Source: Sulfurovum sp.
GTDB lineage: Bacteria > Campylobacterota > Campylobacteria > Campylobacterales > Sulfurovaceae
Assembly (NCBI GenBank): GCA_026985755.1
Contig: JALSPX010000131.1
Location: forward strand, 1 to 12,056
Direction of reading: 5' to 3'
DNA: 12,056 bases
Under the pieces are notes generated by a model. That model did no database searches, was not told where the DNA came from, and was given only the letters and a program-made list of their open reading frames with translations. This document shows positions 11,986 to 12,056 of this stretch, one piece after another. Both the position numbers and the translations under genes were made by a program. Within the stretch, counting starts at the first letter, position 1; each line of letters opens with the position of its first letter.

Positions 11986-12056
11986 TCTGTACTACCTGCT
12001 TTTTAGTGTTATTTTATCATAAATGGGTAAATATCTATAATTTGACGTAAAAAATA
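11986..12056 (-). promoter_or_regulatory. Upstream region of moaC
   Basis: The last 71 bases are upstream of moaC on the minus strand. They are AT-rich, with a TATGATAAAATAAC stretch at roughly 12021-12008 that could hold a -10 element. No other gene or clear structure is visible before the window ends. Confidence 0.25.

Noticed and set aside
11771..12022. Plus-strand frame opposite moaC
   Set aside because: It covers conserved moaC codons and has no known motif.

Overview
The window looks like an AT-rich chromosomal segment from a sulfur-oxidising member of the Campylobacterota (Epsilonproteobacteria), probably of the Sulfurovum/Sulfurimonas type. Three things support this: a separate soxCDYZ cluster without soxXAB; the prfA-rpsT-glmM-lspA neighbourhood, which matches the order I recall from Helicobacter pylori; and short DUF493 (HP0495-like) and MoaC proteins. 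The genus is inferred, not proven. No prophage, IS transposase, CRISPR array or tRNA gene is visible.

Layout. (1) Positions 1-475: the 3' end of a 23S rRNA gene, a 23S-5S spacer of about 280 bp with several hairpins and an unusual inverted heptamer-repeat structure, then 5S rRNA. (2) 658-1107, minus: a MOSC-domain protein, divergent from the sox genes. The shared 265-bp intergenic region holds a perfect FNR-type palindrome (TTGAT-N4-ATCAA). (3) 1373-4821, plus: soxC, soxD, soxY, soxZ. SoxCD is the periplasmic molybdenum/haem sulfane dehydrogenase and SoxYZ the carrier of the sulfur intermediates. (4) 4864-6749, minus: rpsT, prfA and an unrecognised 153-aa protein whose start lies 3 nt after the prfA stop. 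(5) 6931-10545, plus: a tightly overlapped run of glmM, lspA, a secreted phytase-like beta-propeller protein and a PqiA-family membrane protein, followed by a separately spaced lipoprotein with a rhodanese domain (10623-11138). (6) 11224-11985, minus: moaC and a DUF493 protein.

How the parts may work together. Molybdenum cofactor biosynthesis (moaC), a MOSC protein, the molybdoenzyme SoxC and a periplasmic rhodanese lipoprotein lie within 12 kb, which suits a cell that oxidises reduced sulfur in the periplasm. LspA would process the rhodanese lipoprotein. glmM (cell wall precursor), lspA (lipoprotein maturation) and the PqiA-like protein form an envelope theme.

The most distinctive points are these. 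SoxY and SoxZ each appear to carry their own Sec-type signal peptide, whereas the classical pair is co-exported by a Tat signal on SoxY. The carrier-cysteine tail of SoxY reads GGCEG rather than GGCGG. A consensus FNR-type site sits upstream of soxC. The 23S-5S spacer contains a compact element bounded by inverted TTAGGAA-type heptads. Nothing here is clearly a wholly new system; these are variations on known systems plus two poorly characterised genes (4864-5325 and 8783-9727).
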